17,796 nucleotides of DNA from the NCBI RefSeq assembly GCF_051961495.1, contig NZ_JBQCDF010000106.1, forward strand, positions 1 through 17,796, in the 5' to 3' direction. A program made the position numbers and the translations under genes. This DNA is from Cytophaga sp051961495. Its GTDB lineage: Bacteria > Bacteroidota > Bacteroidia > Cytophagales > Cytophagaceae. Positions 1 to 6,882 of the stretch are shown here, piece after piece (the stretch's first letter is position 1; each line of letters starts with the position of its first letter). The notes under the pieces were generated by a model, which saw only the letters and a program-made list of their open reading frames with translations, was not told where the DNA came from and did no database searches.

Positions 1-357
1 CCATGTTTTAAGAAATGGCGTCCATAATTCGTGGATTATTTTTTTATCCTGCGAGATCGAGGCATTACCGGAAAGGTGCATGAATTTTGAATGCTGGCTT
101 TGCTGGAAGTATAATTGTACAAAATTGTTCTGTTCAATTTCTTTGTTCTGACGACTATCAGTGGCACTTAAAAACCATATATTTCCCTGTTCATCTACTT
201 TCTGAACAGTCATGGGCCTAGCAGAACCTTTACTACCTTCGGAAGTATAAAAAAAGCACGTATGGTCTTTCGCTATCTCTTTTATTTTTTTTACAGAATC
301 GGTATCAGATAAATCTTTATGATTCTGTTCTTTTTGGTTTTTGTCTATGCTGTTCAT
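1..357 (-). CDS. Pyridoxamine 5'-phosphate oxidase-like flavin-binding protein (general stress protein 26 type), 3' end cut off by the window
   Basis: The first 119 residues are visible, starting MNSIDKNQKEQ; the C-terminus lies beyond base 1. After a hydrophilic N-terminal 20 residues comes a split-barrel start: KIKEIAKDHTCFFYTSE, then SARPMTVQKVDEQGNIWF, then LSATDSRQNKEIEQN and VQLYFQQS. This pattern (R-P-M on strand 2, a G-x-I/L-W-F strand, K/N-x-E-I, then a strand ending a few residues before an 'H-x-x-L-S-G' turn) is that of the PNPOx-like split-barrel proteins of the 'general stress protein 26' group (Pyrid_ox_like). Members bind FMN or F420, and the true substrate is usually unknown; a role in stress or redox is inference only. 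The ATG at 357 is the only start that keeps the whole domain. No TAnnTTTG element is visible just upstream. The gene is separated from its minus-strand neighbour by a terminator at 500-538. Confidence 0.8.
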   Translation of the reverse strand, partial: MNSIDKNQKEQNHKDLSDTDSVKKIKEIAKDHTCFFYTSEGSKGSARPMTVQKVDEQGNIWFLSATDSRQNKEIEQNNFVQLYFQQSQHSKFMHLSGNASISQDKKIIHELWTPFLKTW

Positions 358-499
358 ATGAATACGATTGAAAGTTGGTGTATTCAATTTGAATCATTTG
401 AATAAAAAATGCTTTACATGAAAATAGGTTTAAGTTACATGATAATCCTGAATTCGCTGCTGATTCGATGGATAAAGGGGGAATTGATATAAAAAATAA

Positions 500-538
500 A
501 AAATCCACCTGGATATTGAAAATTCACAGGTGGATTTT
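500..538 (-). terminator. Rho-independent terminator of the small lipoprotein gene
   Basis: A 12-bp perfect stem (500-511 with 527-538, core ATCCACCTG/CAGGTGGAT) with a 15-nt loop. Read on the minus strand it follows the stop of the 54-residue lipoprotein by about 20 nt and ends in a U-rich tail (TTTTTTATTTTTTATAT). It separates that gene from the PNPOx-like gene. Confidence 0.8.
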
Positions 539-558
539 GTTTTAACTGATATGAATGA

Positions 559-723
559 TTAGCAGTCGATATGCGGGCACTCGTGTTTTTTTCTATGCTT
601 TTCCTGCTTTTTGATTCGTTTGTCGGTGGAAGACTTTTTAGGGTTTCCCGGAGTAGCAGTATTCCCCAAACAGCCGGAGGAAAGGATGCAGCCTAAAATC
701 GATAGGACAATAAATTTTCTCAT
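559..723 (-). CDS. Small lipoprotein, 54 residues, with a C-terminal Cys/His motif
   Basis: MRKFIVLSILGCILSSGC is a lipoprotein signal peptide with SSG-C as the probable lipobox (Cys18). The mature part is only about 36 residues: a short Gly/Pro/Thr linker, a very basic Lys/Arg/His segment (residues 29-47), and a C-terminal H-E-C-P-H-I-D-C in which Cys49 and Cys54 are four residues apart and Cys54 is the last residue. I prefer the ATG at 723 to the longer reading frame from 873: the extension adds 50 residues of low-complexity sequence translated from AT-rich intergenic DNA and would bury the signal peptide. The gene has its own terminator. Family not recognised. The Cys/His end could bind metal or form a disulfide, but that is inference. 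It is transcribed divergently from the large lipoprotein at 806. Confidence 0.65.
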   Translation of the reverse strand: MRKFIVLSILGCILSSGCLGNTATPGNPKKSSTDKRIKKQEKHRKKHECPHIDC

Positions 724-805
724 AATACTATAAATAATATGAATTATACAATTCAATATACAGAAAAAAATCTTAAATTGGAAGTACATTTTAACATTCT
801 GAAAT

Positions 806-2443
806 TTGAAACCTAGAGCCAAATATATTTTTTTAGATTTTGCGCTGCTAACTGTCTTTTTAATGGTTTTCACCGGGTGCTATAAAAAAGATTTTAGCGA
901 GCTGAAATTAGCCAATGCTTCGCCGGAGTATTTATATCCGTTAATAGATGCTGAATTGTCACTGAAAGATATTATTGACCCATCTAAAAAGAAACTCAAT
1001 ATTCTGGAAGATGCGGATGGTTTTTACACATTCATTTATTACCAGGATCTGGTTGATCAATACATTACAGATCTGTTGAAAATTAAAGATATTAATCTGT
1101 CTCAATCAGTATCATTAACATCTACTGAAGTTTCCGGTTTACCGGTATCAAAAACCATTTCGCACAATTTTTCGAATTCATTTACGCTGGCTGCTTCCAA
1201 TGGCGAGCAGCTGAAACATGTGCAAATCAAATCCGGATCCATACCTTTTAATGTATCATCAACATTCAAGCACAACGTTCAGTTAACAGTTACATTTCCA
1301 TATATTAAAAAGAATAATCTGGCAGTAACAAAAACAGTATCTCTTAACTATACCGGTGGCTCTTCCGTCAATATTGTGGATTCAATAGATTTGTCCGGGT
1401 GCACCATTGATCTTTCTGAAAATGGTACAAAGACAAATACTATATCTTATGATGCGGTATTAAAAGTTACCTATATCAGCGGCAATTCAATTACCGCAGC
1501 ACAAAAAATAACATTTTCAACAGGCATAAAAAATATAGCCTATTCGTATGCTGATGGTTATATAGGTAAATATTCAGTTACTATTCCGTATGATTCTGTA
1601 GCCATTGATATATTCAGTAATGCTTATGCAGGCAATGTTTTTTTTACGGATCCTAAGGTGCGGGCCATAATCGGAAATTCGATCGGTGCCGAGTCAACCG
1701 TTAAAATCAATCAACTGGTAAGTTCTTCCAATATCACCGGTACTACAGTTATAACAGGTTCCCAGATCAATACAAATATTCCGGTTCTTTATCCATCACA
1801 AGCTGAACTTGGACAAACAAAAACCACGACTATTCAGCTGGATAAAACCAACTCAAATGTGCAGACGGTTTTTAATCCTGCTCCGGATAAAATATTCTAT
1901 CAGATGTCTGCAGTCTTAAATCCTGCAGGTGTCGCATCGAATTATGTTACAGATCAAAGCAAATTGAGTATCCGTGGGGAAGTTGAAATACCAATGGAAG
2001 GAAAAGTTACCAAATTTGTTTTGTTGGATACCATTCCGGATTTAACCTTTCCTTCAGGAGACATTACAGGGAACGGGAACGATGTTACCATCATCAGTGC
2101 TGCGTTCAATATCGGGATGGTGAACGGATTTCCGCTTAATTCAAATGTACAGTTGTATTTTATAGATGATCAAAACAGGGTCATCGACTCATTATTTTCA
2201 ACACCGCACTTAATTCCGGCAGCTTCTGTAGATGGAAACGGAAAAGTAACAGCTCCCAATAGTGTAATCATTAAAGAAGTTTTTGATGAACAGCGTTACA
2301 AACGCGTTACTTCTGCTAAGAAGGGTGTATTGTATGCATTTTTTAATACGGCGATGAATGGAACCATTCCGGTTAAAATCTATTCTTCTTATAAAATTAA
2401 ATCTAACATTAGTATAGACGTTAAAGCCAATGTTAGTTTTTAA
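806..2443 (+). CDS. Large beta-rich lipoprotein of unknown function (545 residues)
   Basis: The frame has a stop at 800-802, then AAT and TTG; the TTG at 806 is the only start that gives a complete lipoprotein signal, with MKPRAK as the n-region, a hydrophobic stretch and LMVFTG-C as the lipobox (Cys25). The residues after Cys are YKKDFSEL, acidic enough to resemble the surface-export signals of Bacteroidota lipoproteins. The remaining ~520 residues are Ser/Thr/Asn/Ile/Val-rich with alternating hydrophobic residues, as in stacked beta-sandwich domains; I see no catalytic motif and do not recognise a family. The last 14 nt overlap the next gene, an outer-membrane barrel, so the two are probably translationally coupled and may act together, for example as a surface lipoprotein docked on a barrel (inference). 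No good TAnnTTTG promoter is visible; TACATTTT at 785-792 is a one-mismatch candidate. Confidence 0.8.
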   Translation: MKPRAKYIFLDFALLTVFLMVFTGCYKKDFSELKLANASPEYLYPLIDAELSLKDIIDPSKKKLNILEDADGFYTFIYYQDLVDQYITDLLKIKDINLSQSVSLTSTEVSGLPVSKTISHNFSNSFTLAASNGEQLKHVQIKSGSIPFNVSSTFKHNVQLTVTFPYIKKNNLAVTKTVSLNYTGGSSVNIVDSIDLSGCTIDLSENGTKTNTISYDAVLKVTYISGNSITAAQKITFSTGIKNIAYSYADGYIGKYSVTIPYDSVAIDIFSNAYAGNVFFTDPKVRAIIGNSIGAESTVKINQLVSSSNITGTTVITGSQINTNIPVLYPSQAELGQTKTTTIQLDKTNSNVQTVFNPAPDKIFYQMSAVLNPAGVASNYVTDQSKLSIRGEVEIPMEGKVTKFVLLDTIPDLTFPSGDITGNGNDVTIISAAFNIGMVNGFPLNSNVQLYFIDDQNRVIDSLFSTPHLIPAASVDGNGKVTAPNSVIIKEVFDEQRYKRVTSAKKGVLYAFFNTAMNGTIPVKIYSSYKIKSNISIDVKANVSF

Positions 2444-3740
2444 GAAAAAAACAGTACTTATAGTGTACTTGCTTATAGCCATGCTGCCAGCCTCTGTACT
2501 GGCACAGCAGGAAACCACACTTCCATATCTTACCTGGGTTCCCCAGGCTGGTTATACGGACCTGACTGCACAGACTGAGCATTATAAAAAGAGTTTCTCA
2601 GTACCGGTCATAGGCTCTTTTCAGGTATATTATTTTAATTCAGCCTTCAATTATCATGCGCTGGTAAAAGGGAATATTGCAGATCCTAATCTGGTGATTC
2701 CGAAATTGCATAAACTCAATCAGGTATATGCCGGTGGTAGTTATGATATTTTCAGCATGCGTTTCCGGAAAGAAAAAAACTTCTATCACTTCAGTGTCCG
2801 GGATGTATGGACACAGCGGGTCACTTATACCAGTGACCTCGCGAATCTGCTCTGGAATGGAAACGCTGCGTATGCCGGGAAAACAGCAGACTTAAGTAAT
2901 ACACGCTTTTCAGGAAATTATTACCGCGAAGTGGCCATGGCAGCTTCAACTTCATTAACAGAAAAGTTGATTGTAGGTGTGAGAGGCAAGGTATTGATGG
3001 GCCTTGCGAATGTTACTACTACAGATTCTGAAACGAGTTTGTATACAGATCCGAATGGATTGTCTATTTCAGGTCATTCCCAATTCACCTTGCTTACATC
3101 CGGCATGATCAATGAAGATAAGCTGAATGCTAAAAATATATTTGGTTTTGGTAACCTTGGATTGGCGGCAGATATAGGAGCACGTTATAAATTAAGTGAA
3201 AAAGTTTCCTTAGCCTGCAATGTAAATAATATTGGTTTTATCCATTGGAAGAGAAGTGTTAAAAATTACCGTGTAAATGGAGATTATACCTCAACGGGTT
3301 ATTTGATGCGGGATAGTGCGGATATTGCTGATGCTGACTGGCAAAATGTAATAGATACGCTTAAAGCAGTATTTAAACCTAAAGAAGATTCCAAGGCGTA
3401 TAATTCCTGGCTGGCACCAACCATTTATCTAAGCGGAAATTATTTGCTACGGGAAACAACTACTTTATATGCCTCGCTGGCAGCAGACATCTATCATGGA
3501 CTCAGACCAACGTTTACATTAGGAGCCGTACAAACGTTTAATAATACGTTCCAGGTGGCATTGAATTACTCGGTTATGCCGAATAATTTATTTAATCTCG
3601 GCGGGGGCTTTGTCGTGCGCGGAGGTCCTGTTCAATATTACTTATCCTGCGATAATCTGCCAGCTTTATTTGATCCCTACGCTGTTAAATATTTTAATGC
3701 ACGCATGGGATTGAATTTTACTTTCGGCAAACCAGAATAA
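2430..3740 (+). CDS. Outer-membrane beta-barrel protein, DUF5723-like
   Basis: 436 residues. A Sec signal peptide (MLVFKKKTVLIVYLLIAM...SVLA, predicted cleavage at Ala25-Gln26) is followed by LPYLTWVPQAGYTDLT and then alternating hydrophobic strands with many Tyr, Phe, Asn and Gly up to the C-terminal strand ARMGLNFTFGKPE, whose aromatic pattern resembles a barrel C-terminal signal. The general plan (no plug or carboxypeptidase-like domain; PorP/FadL-like length; motifs such as YEL/SxRxK, NNIGFIHW, GLRPTFTLGAVQ) resembles the DUF5723 group of Bacteroidota outer-membrane proteins; the family name is from memory and not tested. The ATG lies 14 nt inside the preceding lipoprotein gene, in another frame, which suggests coupled translation. 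A hairpin about 20 nt after the stop ends the unit. The transported molecule or partner is unknown. Confidence 0.75.
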   Translation: MLVFKKKTVLIVYLLIAMLPASVLAQQETTLPYLTWVPQAGYTDLTAQTEHYKKSFSVPVIGSFQVYYFNSAFNYHALVKGNIADPNLVIPKLHKLNQVYAGGSYDIFSMRFRKEKNFYHFSVRDVWTQRVTYTSDLANLLWNGNAAYAGKTADLSNTRFSGNYYREVAMAASTSLTEKLIVGVRGKVLMGLANVTTTDSETSLYTDPNGLSISGHSQFTLLTSGMINEDKLNAKNIFGFGNLGLAADIGARYKLSEKVSLACNVNNIGFIHWKRSVKNYRVNGDYTSTGYLMRDSADIADADWQNVIDTLKAVFKPKEDSKAYNSWLAPTIYLSGNYLLRETTTLYASLAADIYHGLRPTFTLGAVQTFNNTFQVALNYSVMPNNLFNLGGGFVVRGGPVQYYLSCDNLPALFDPYAVKYFNARMGLNFTFGKPE

Positions 3741-3761
3741 CTTTATTTTCCCTGATTGAAT

Positions 3762-3791
3762 AAAAGTTTATGTTGGTACACATAAACTTTT
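3762..3791 (+). terminator. Hairpin terminator after the lipoprotein/barrel pair
   Basis: Perfect 11-bp inverted repeat (3762-3772 and 3781-3791, AAAAGTTTATG/CATAAACTTTT) around an 8-nt loop, 21 nt after the barrel stop codon. It is AT-rich, so termination strength is uncertain. The loop contains the TTG of the downstream promoter, so terminator and promoter are interleaved. Confidence 0.5.
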
Positions 3792-3800
3792 GTACTTTTG
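3773..3800 (+). promoter_or_regulatory. Bacteroidota-type promoter for the holin-like gene
   Basis: TACTTTTG at 3793-3800 matches the TAnnTTTG -7 consensus at every fixed position, with TTG at 3773-3775 17 nt upstream as the -33 element. Transcription would start near 3805-3808. That is downstream of the ATG at 3802 and upstream of the ATG at 3820, which argues that translation starts at 3820. Confidence 0.65.
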
Positions 3801-3819
3801 AATGCTATTAAAAGACGCT

Positions 3820-4173
3820 ATGTTATATACACTTTTGAAAATCGCCTTTAATGTTGCTGTTGTATTGGGCTGTACCTATTTATTTTGGTTTGTTGAAGTT
3901 GATGATGTGCGTGCTGCCATATTATTTGTTGCTGTGATCGGTTTGCTGAATATTTTTATAAAACCATTGCTTACAGTACTCACCATTCCCATAACCGTTT
4001 TTACGCTGGGTTTCTTTTTACTGATCATCAATACATTTATGGTAATGCTGGCAGACTACATGATTACAGGCTTTAACATTGATTCATTCTGGCATTCCTT
4101 TTTATTCAGTTTGGTATTTTCATTATCAAATTCGGTGTTTGAATCTTTTTTTACCAAAAAAAGAGAAGCTTAA
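3820..4173 (+). CDS. Phage holin family 4-type membrane protein (small four-helix integral membrane protein)
   Basis: 117 residues from the ATG at 3820. Four hydrophobic segments can be seen at about residues 5-24, 30-46, 53-78 and 90-107. The stretch GLLNIFIKPLL followed by LTIPITVFTLG and LIINTFMVMLAD is the signature of the Phage_holin_4_2 (PF04020) membrane family, widespread in bacterial chromosomes. Despite the name, most chromosomal members have no shown lytic role and their function is unknown. The frame also has an ATG at 3802 (adding MLLKDA), but the promoter at 3773-3800 would place the transcript start after it, and family members begin just before the first helix. The GyrI-like gene follows 33 nt downstream and is probably co-transcribed. 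Confidence 0.8.
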   Translation: MLYTLLKIAFNVAVVLGCTYLFWFVEVDDVRAAILFVAVIGLLNIFIKPLLTVLTIPITVFTLGFFLLIINTFMVMLADYMITGFNIDSFWHSFLFSLVFSLSNSVFESFFTKKREA

Positions 4174-4206
4174 ACGTTTTTTTTATCCGCTTTTATATCA
4201 TTGAAT

Positions 4207-4689
4207 ATGCAATCCAGAATTGAAGTTTTAATTGAAAAGAAACTCATTGGTAAATCTCTTGCAATGAGTTTTTTAGCTAATACAACCGAAGTATTGTGGA
4301 GAGAATTCATGCCAAGGAGGGAAGAGATTCATAATCGGATCGGTACTGCTTTTTATTCTGTGCAGTTGTATAGCGCAGACTTTTTTACAGATTTCAATCC
4401 TGCCGCAACGTTTACGAAGTGGGCGGCTGTTGAAGTTGCAGATTATAATATTGTTCCGGCCGGGATGGAATGCCTGACAATAGATGGTGGATTATACGCT
4501 GTCTTTGAATACAAAGGAGATGCTCGTAATGCGGCAGAGATCTATCAGTATATATTTAATACCTGGCTGCCACAATCCGGTTATGTATTAGATACAAGAC
4601 ACCATTTCGAAGTTTTGGGAGATAAGTATAAAAAAAATGATCCTGATTCAGAAGAAGAAATCTGGATACCGATCATGCATAATGATTAA
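4207..4689 (+). CDS. Stand-alone GyrI-like / AraC effector-binding domain protein
   Basis: 160 residues from the ATG at 4207; a TTG two codons upstream (4201) is possible but less likely. The sequence has the order expected of the GyrI/Rob small-molecule-binding fold: an N-terminal basic strand (IEVLIEKKLIGKSLAMSF), a helix (TEVLWREFMPRREEI), the A-V-E-V/G-M-E core, the strand GLYAVFEYKGD, a helix AEIYQYIFNTWLPQSGY, and the C-terminal strand with RHHFEVLG and EEEIWIPI, the characteristic E..I-P-I end. There is no DNA-binding domain, so it is either a ligand sensor acting on a separate partner or an enzyme-like/sequestration protein of the type known for E. coli GyrI (SbmC). It lies 33 nt after the holin-like gene, probably in one transcript. 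Ligand unknown. Confidence 0.82.
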   Translation: MQSRIEVLIEKKLIGKSLAMSFLANTTEVLWREFMPRREEIHNRIGTAFYSVQLYSADFFTDFNPAATFTKWAAVEVADYNIVPAGMECLTIDGGLYAVFEYKGDARNAAEIYQYIFNTWLPQSGYVLDTRHHFEVLGDKYKKNDPDSEEEIWIPIMHND

Positions 4690-4712
4690 GCTATTATATA
4701 GATTGACATGCA

Positions 4713-4759
4713 ACAAACTATTGATGCCATCGTTTTAAACGATGGCATCAATAGTTTGT
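4713..4759. repeat. 47-bp near-perfect palindrome after the GyrI-like gene
   Basis: Arms of 23 bp (4713-4735 and 4737-4759) pair without mismatch around a single central T at 4736; the core is GATGCCATCG/CGATGGCATC. As RNA it would form a very stable hairpin 23 nt after the GyrI-like stop. It lacks a U tail on either strand (followed by AGGAG on plus), so it may be a processing or decay signal rather than a simple terminator. Confidence 0.8.
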
Positions 4760-4776
4760 AGGAGTAACATGATAAA

Positions 4777-4818
4777 TTAAAAAGGGTTTATTATTTTATT
4801 ATAATAAACCCTTTTTAA
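4777..4818. terminator. Bidirectional Rho-independent terminator between convergent genes
   Basis: Perfect 18-bp stem (4777-4794 with 4801-4818; TTAAAAAGGG.../...CCCTTTTTAA) with a 6-nt loop TTTATT. GGG/CCC core flanked by runs of A on the left and T on the right, so it works in both directions: for the plus-strand GyrI-like unit and for the minus-strand YD-repeat lipoprotein whose stop lies 20 nt to the right. Confidence 0.85.
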
Positions 4819-4837
4819 GAAAATAAACATTTATAAA

Positions 4838-5623
4838 TTATTTGCAATCATATGTAAAATGAATATCGTTCTGTGTTACACCTGAATTAACAACTTTATA
4901 ACGTGTTACATAACCCTGAGAGTTGAATTCATAGACATATGTGACAGTTGTAGAACCTATTGTTGCTGATGTAGGTAACTGATCGCTGGTCTCTCCATAT
5001 AAACCCAGTACAGGAGAGTAGTTCTGACCCGGAGCAAGGAACTGAGTCTTTGCATCATCTGAACCATAAGAATAAACAGTTGTTTCAAGATCTCCACCAT
5101 TGATTTTTTCTTCTGATTTCGTAAGATTATTTCCTGAATAAGTATACCAAGTTGTATCATACGTTGAAGAGCTAATGCCAACAATGGTTGTGGTATTTTT
5201 AGTTACCTGTCTGGTGTTGTGTTTATTGGCATCATAGGAATACCAGGTTGTATCAGCATTGTCTGTATCGCCGTCTTCAATGTATACTGAATAGCCAGCA
5301 TTGTTATTTGAATTTAAATAATAATCAGTTTGTGAAGTCTGGTTACCATTTTCGTCATATTCTTTTTCAGTAATTTTATGTGCAGCATATGAATATAGTG
5401 TGTAACCCTGTGAGTTACTTGATTTGTTGAATGTTTGTTCTTTTGTTACACGTCCTTCTGAATCATAAGTCAGTTGGGTTGAATCAGCGTTGGTAGTAGC
5501 ATAGTCTACTTTACAGGCCTGCATTGAAGGACTAAGTGCATCGTCTTTATCTTTTTTGCAGGAAGTCAGTGCTGAAGTAAAGCCAATTAATAGTAACGCT
5601 GGAAGTAAGAATTGTTTTTTCAT
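4838..5623 (-). CDS. Lipoprotein with YD/RHS-like repeats, probably surface-exposed
   Basis: 261 residues. Signal peptide MKKQFLLPALLLIGFTSALTS-C with lipobox LTS-C (Cys22). The mature N-terminus KKDKDDAL is Lys/Asp-rich right after the lipidated Cys, like the lipoprotein export signal that sends Bacteroidota lipoproteins to the cell surface. The rest is a row of about six degenerate repeats of 25-35 residues built on Tyr-Asp/Tyr-Ser pairs and a turn: LTYDSEGRVTKEQ (~51), EKEYDENGNQTSQ (~86), WYSYDANKHNTRQV (~127), WYTYSGNNLTKSEE (~159), VYSYGSDDAKTQ (~183), YVYEFNSQGYVTRYK (~229). This resembles YD/RHS repeats in short form without an RHS toxin core. Cys37 and Cys260 flank the repeat block and could close it with a disulfide (inference). 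Monocistronic, with a consensus promoter upstream and a terminator downstream. Ligand unknown. Confidence 0.8.
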   Translation of the reverse strand: MKKQFLLPALLLIGFTSALTSCKKDKDDALSPSMQACKVDYATTNADSTQLTYDSEGRVTKEQTFNKSSNSQGYTLYSYAAHKITEKEYDENGNQTSQTDYYLNSNNNAGYSVYIEDGDTDNADTTWYSYDANKHNTRQVTKNTTTIVGISSSTYDTTWYTYSGNNLTKSEEKINGGDLETTVYSYGSDDAKTQFLAPGQNYSPVLGLYGETSDQLPTSATIGSTTVTYVYEFNSQGYVTRYKVVNSGVTQNDIHFTYDCK

Positions 5624-5654
5624 TGTGTTAGTTGTTTAGTTAATTATTCTAACA

Positions 5655-5681
5655 CAAATCTAGATGCTCATGCTGCGCAAA
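5655..5681 (-). promoter_or_regulatory. Promoter of the YD-repeat lipoprotein gene
   Basis: On the minus strand TAGATTTG (5662-5655) matches TAnnTTTG fully, 31 nt before the start codon. A TTTG at 5681-5678 lies 15 nt upstream, a little closer than usual for a -33 element. The rest of the 310-nt gap 5624-5933 holds only the terminator at 5890-5926; I see no gene in it. Confidence 0.55.
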
Positions 5682-5889
5682 GTTTTACATCTAAAAATAT
5701 TTTAGTTGCAGAATTTTTATTGGTATGGGAACCTAATAAAAATTTTCATGCAGCAAGACTGAGAAAAATATCCCGCTATAATTACATTTTAATTTTTAAT
5801 ATATCTGTATACCATTTCTGTGTTGGATAGTTTGTCAGATGCTGTAAATAAAGGGAAGCAGGAGAAAGGTGGGGATAATTAAATAAATA

Positions 5890-5926
5890 AATGCCCATTT
5901 GTATTTTCCTAATTCAAATGGGCATT
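5890..5926 (-). terminator. Terminator of the acyltransferase operon
   Basis: 12-bp stem (5890-5901 with 5915-5926, AATGCCCATTTG/CAAATGGGCATT) with a 13-nt loop, 7 nt after the acyltransferase stop. Read on the minus strand it is followed by TTATTTATTTAATT, a U-rich tail. Confidence 0.8.
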
Positions 5927-5933
5927 GTTTGTT

Positions 5934-6857
5934 TTATACGATTTCTTCGCCTGGTTTTGTTTTAAAACGATCATGCATCCAGACCCATTGTGAAGGATCT
6001 TTTCGTATGAATGCATCGACTGCCTGATTCATACGGAGCGTATTGTCGTACAAATCTTTTTCCATGTCTCCTGAATTTGTTACTTCAAGAGCTGGCATAC
6101 ACGTAATGGTTTGGTTGTCGTGTTCGTCCATTTGCACAATAACCGGTACAATATCTGCGCCTGATTTCAATGCAATCATAGTTGCGCCAACCGGTGTAGC
6201 CGCAGGTATTCCCATGAACTCTACAAAGCGGCTCTTCACTTTTGTATCCTGGTCAATCAGAATGATCATCACACGGCCTTCTTTTAAGCTGCGCATCAGC
6301 TGTAAAGTATTTTCGCCGCGGTGTACATATTTACTGCCGCCTTTGGAACGTGAACGTACAATCAGATCATCCAGGCGCGGATCTTTTAGTTTCGTGCCAA
6401 CCATGATGGATTTATAATTCAAGCCAATGAATGTACCTAGGATTTCAAATGCACCGATATGTGCCGTAAGTAATACAACACCTTTACCTTTGGCATAAGC
6501 AGCATCTAAATTTTCTTTGCCGATGATACGAACCTGTTTATAAAACTGATCTAAGTTTTCCATTGGAAAAACCCGCATAACGGTTGCCAGGTTTTTACCT
6601 AAGTTCATGAACATTTTTTTTGTGATGGCCTTTATTTCTGCTTCCGTTTTTTCTTTGCCAAAAACAATCGTCAGGTTTTTAATTGCTCTTCTTCTTGGCT
6701 CTCCTGCAAAATAGTAAGCAAGTCTGCCTATACCTCCATAAACAAAATACACAACCGGGCGCGGAAGTTTTTCTGTTACGAAAATCAGCGTTTTAACAAG
6801 CCAATAAAGAAGGGTATATTTTAATCTTTTTAAGAAAGGACGGTTATCTACTTCCAT
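5934..6857 (-). CDS. LpxL/HtrB-type lysophospholipid acyltransferase (lipid A late acyltransferase family)
   Basis: 307 residues, the usual length of LpxL/LpxM-type proteins. An N-terminal hydrophobic segment (about 14-29, TLLYWLVKTLIFVTEK) is the typical single membrane anchor. The catalytic H-x4-D/E motif is TAHIGAFE with His133 and Glu138, preceded by the strand GKGVVLL. Later family landmarks are DQD (202-204), FMGIPAATPVGA (214-225, the F-x-G-x-x-A-x-T-P-x-G block) and the C-terminal W-x-W-x-H-x-R-F (291-298). Known members transfer an acyl chain from acyl-ACP to a lipid A precursor at the inner face of the inner membrane; some Bacteroidota relatives act on aminolipids such as ornithine or flavolipins, so the acceptor is not certain. 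It lies 25 nt after the 126-residue membrane protein gene, in the same operon, and has its own terminator. Confidence 0.9.
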   Translation of the reverse strand: MEVDNRPFLKRLKYTLLYWLVKTLIFVTEKLPRPVVYFVYGGIGRLAYYFAGEPRRRAIKNLTIVFGKEKTEAEIKAITKKMFMNLGKNLATVMRVFPMENLDQFYKQVRIIGKENLDAAYAKGKGVVLLTAHIGAFEILGTFIGLNYKSIMVGTKLKDPRLDDLIVRSRSKGGSKYVHRGENTLQLMRSLKEGRVMIILIDQDTKVKSRFVEFMGIPAATPVGATMIALKSGADIVPVIVQMDEHDNQTITCMPALEVTNSGDMEKDLYDNTLRMNQAVDAFIRKDPSQWVWMHDRFKTKPGEEIV

Positions 6858-6882
6858 GGGATTATATTTGTATTAGAAGATG

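Noticed and set aside
360..420. Imperfect TTCAA/TTGAA repeats upstream of the PNPOx-like gene as an operator
   Set aside because: Short AT-rich words of this kind are expected by chance here; no promoter box is associated.
559..873. Longer frame (104 residues) for the small lipoprotein
   Set aside because: The first 50 residues are translated AT-rich intergenic DNA overlapping the divergent gene at 806, and would hide the clear lipoprotein signal at Met51.
3802..4173. Phage origin for the holin-like gene
   Set aside because: PF04020-type proteins are common chromosomal genes; no endolysin, tail or integrase gene is nearby.
5612..5830. Plus-strand ORF of 72 residues between the YD-repeat lipoprotein and the acyltransferase operon
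   Set aside because: It overlaps the promoter and start of the minus-strand gene, has no signal or motif, and looks like AT-rich noise.
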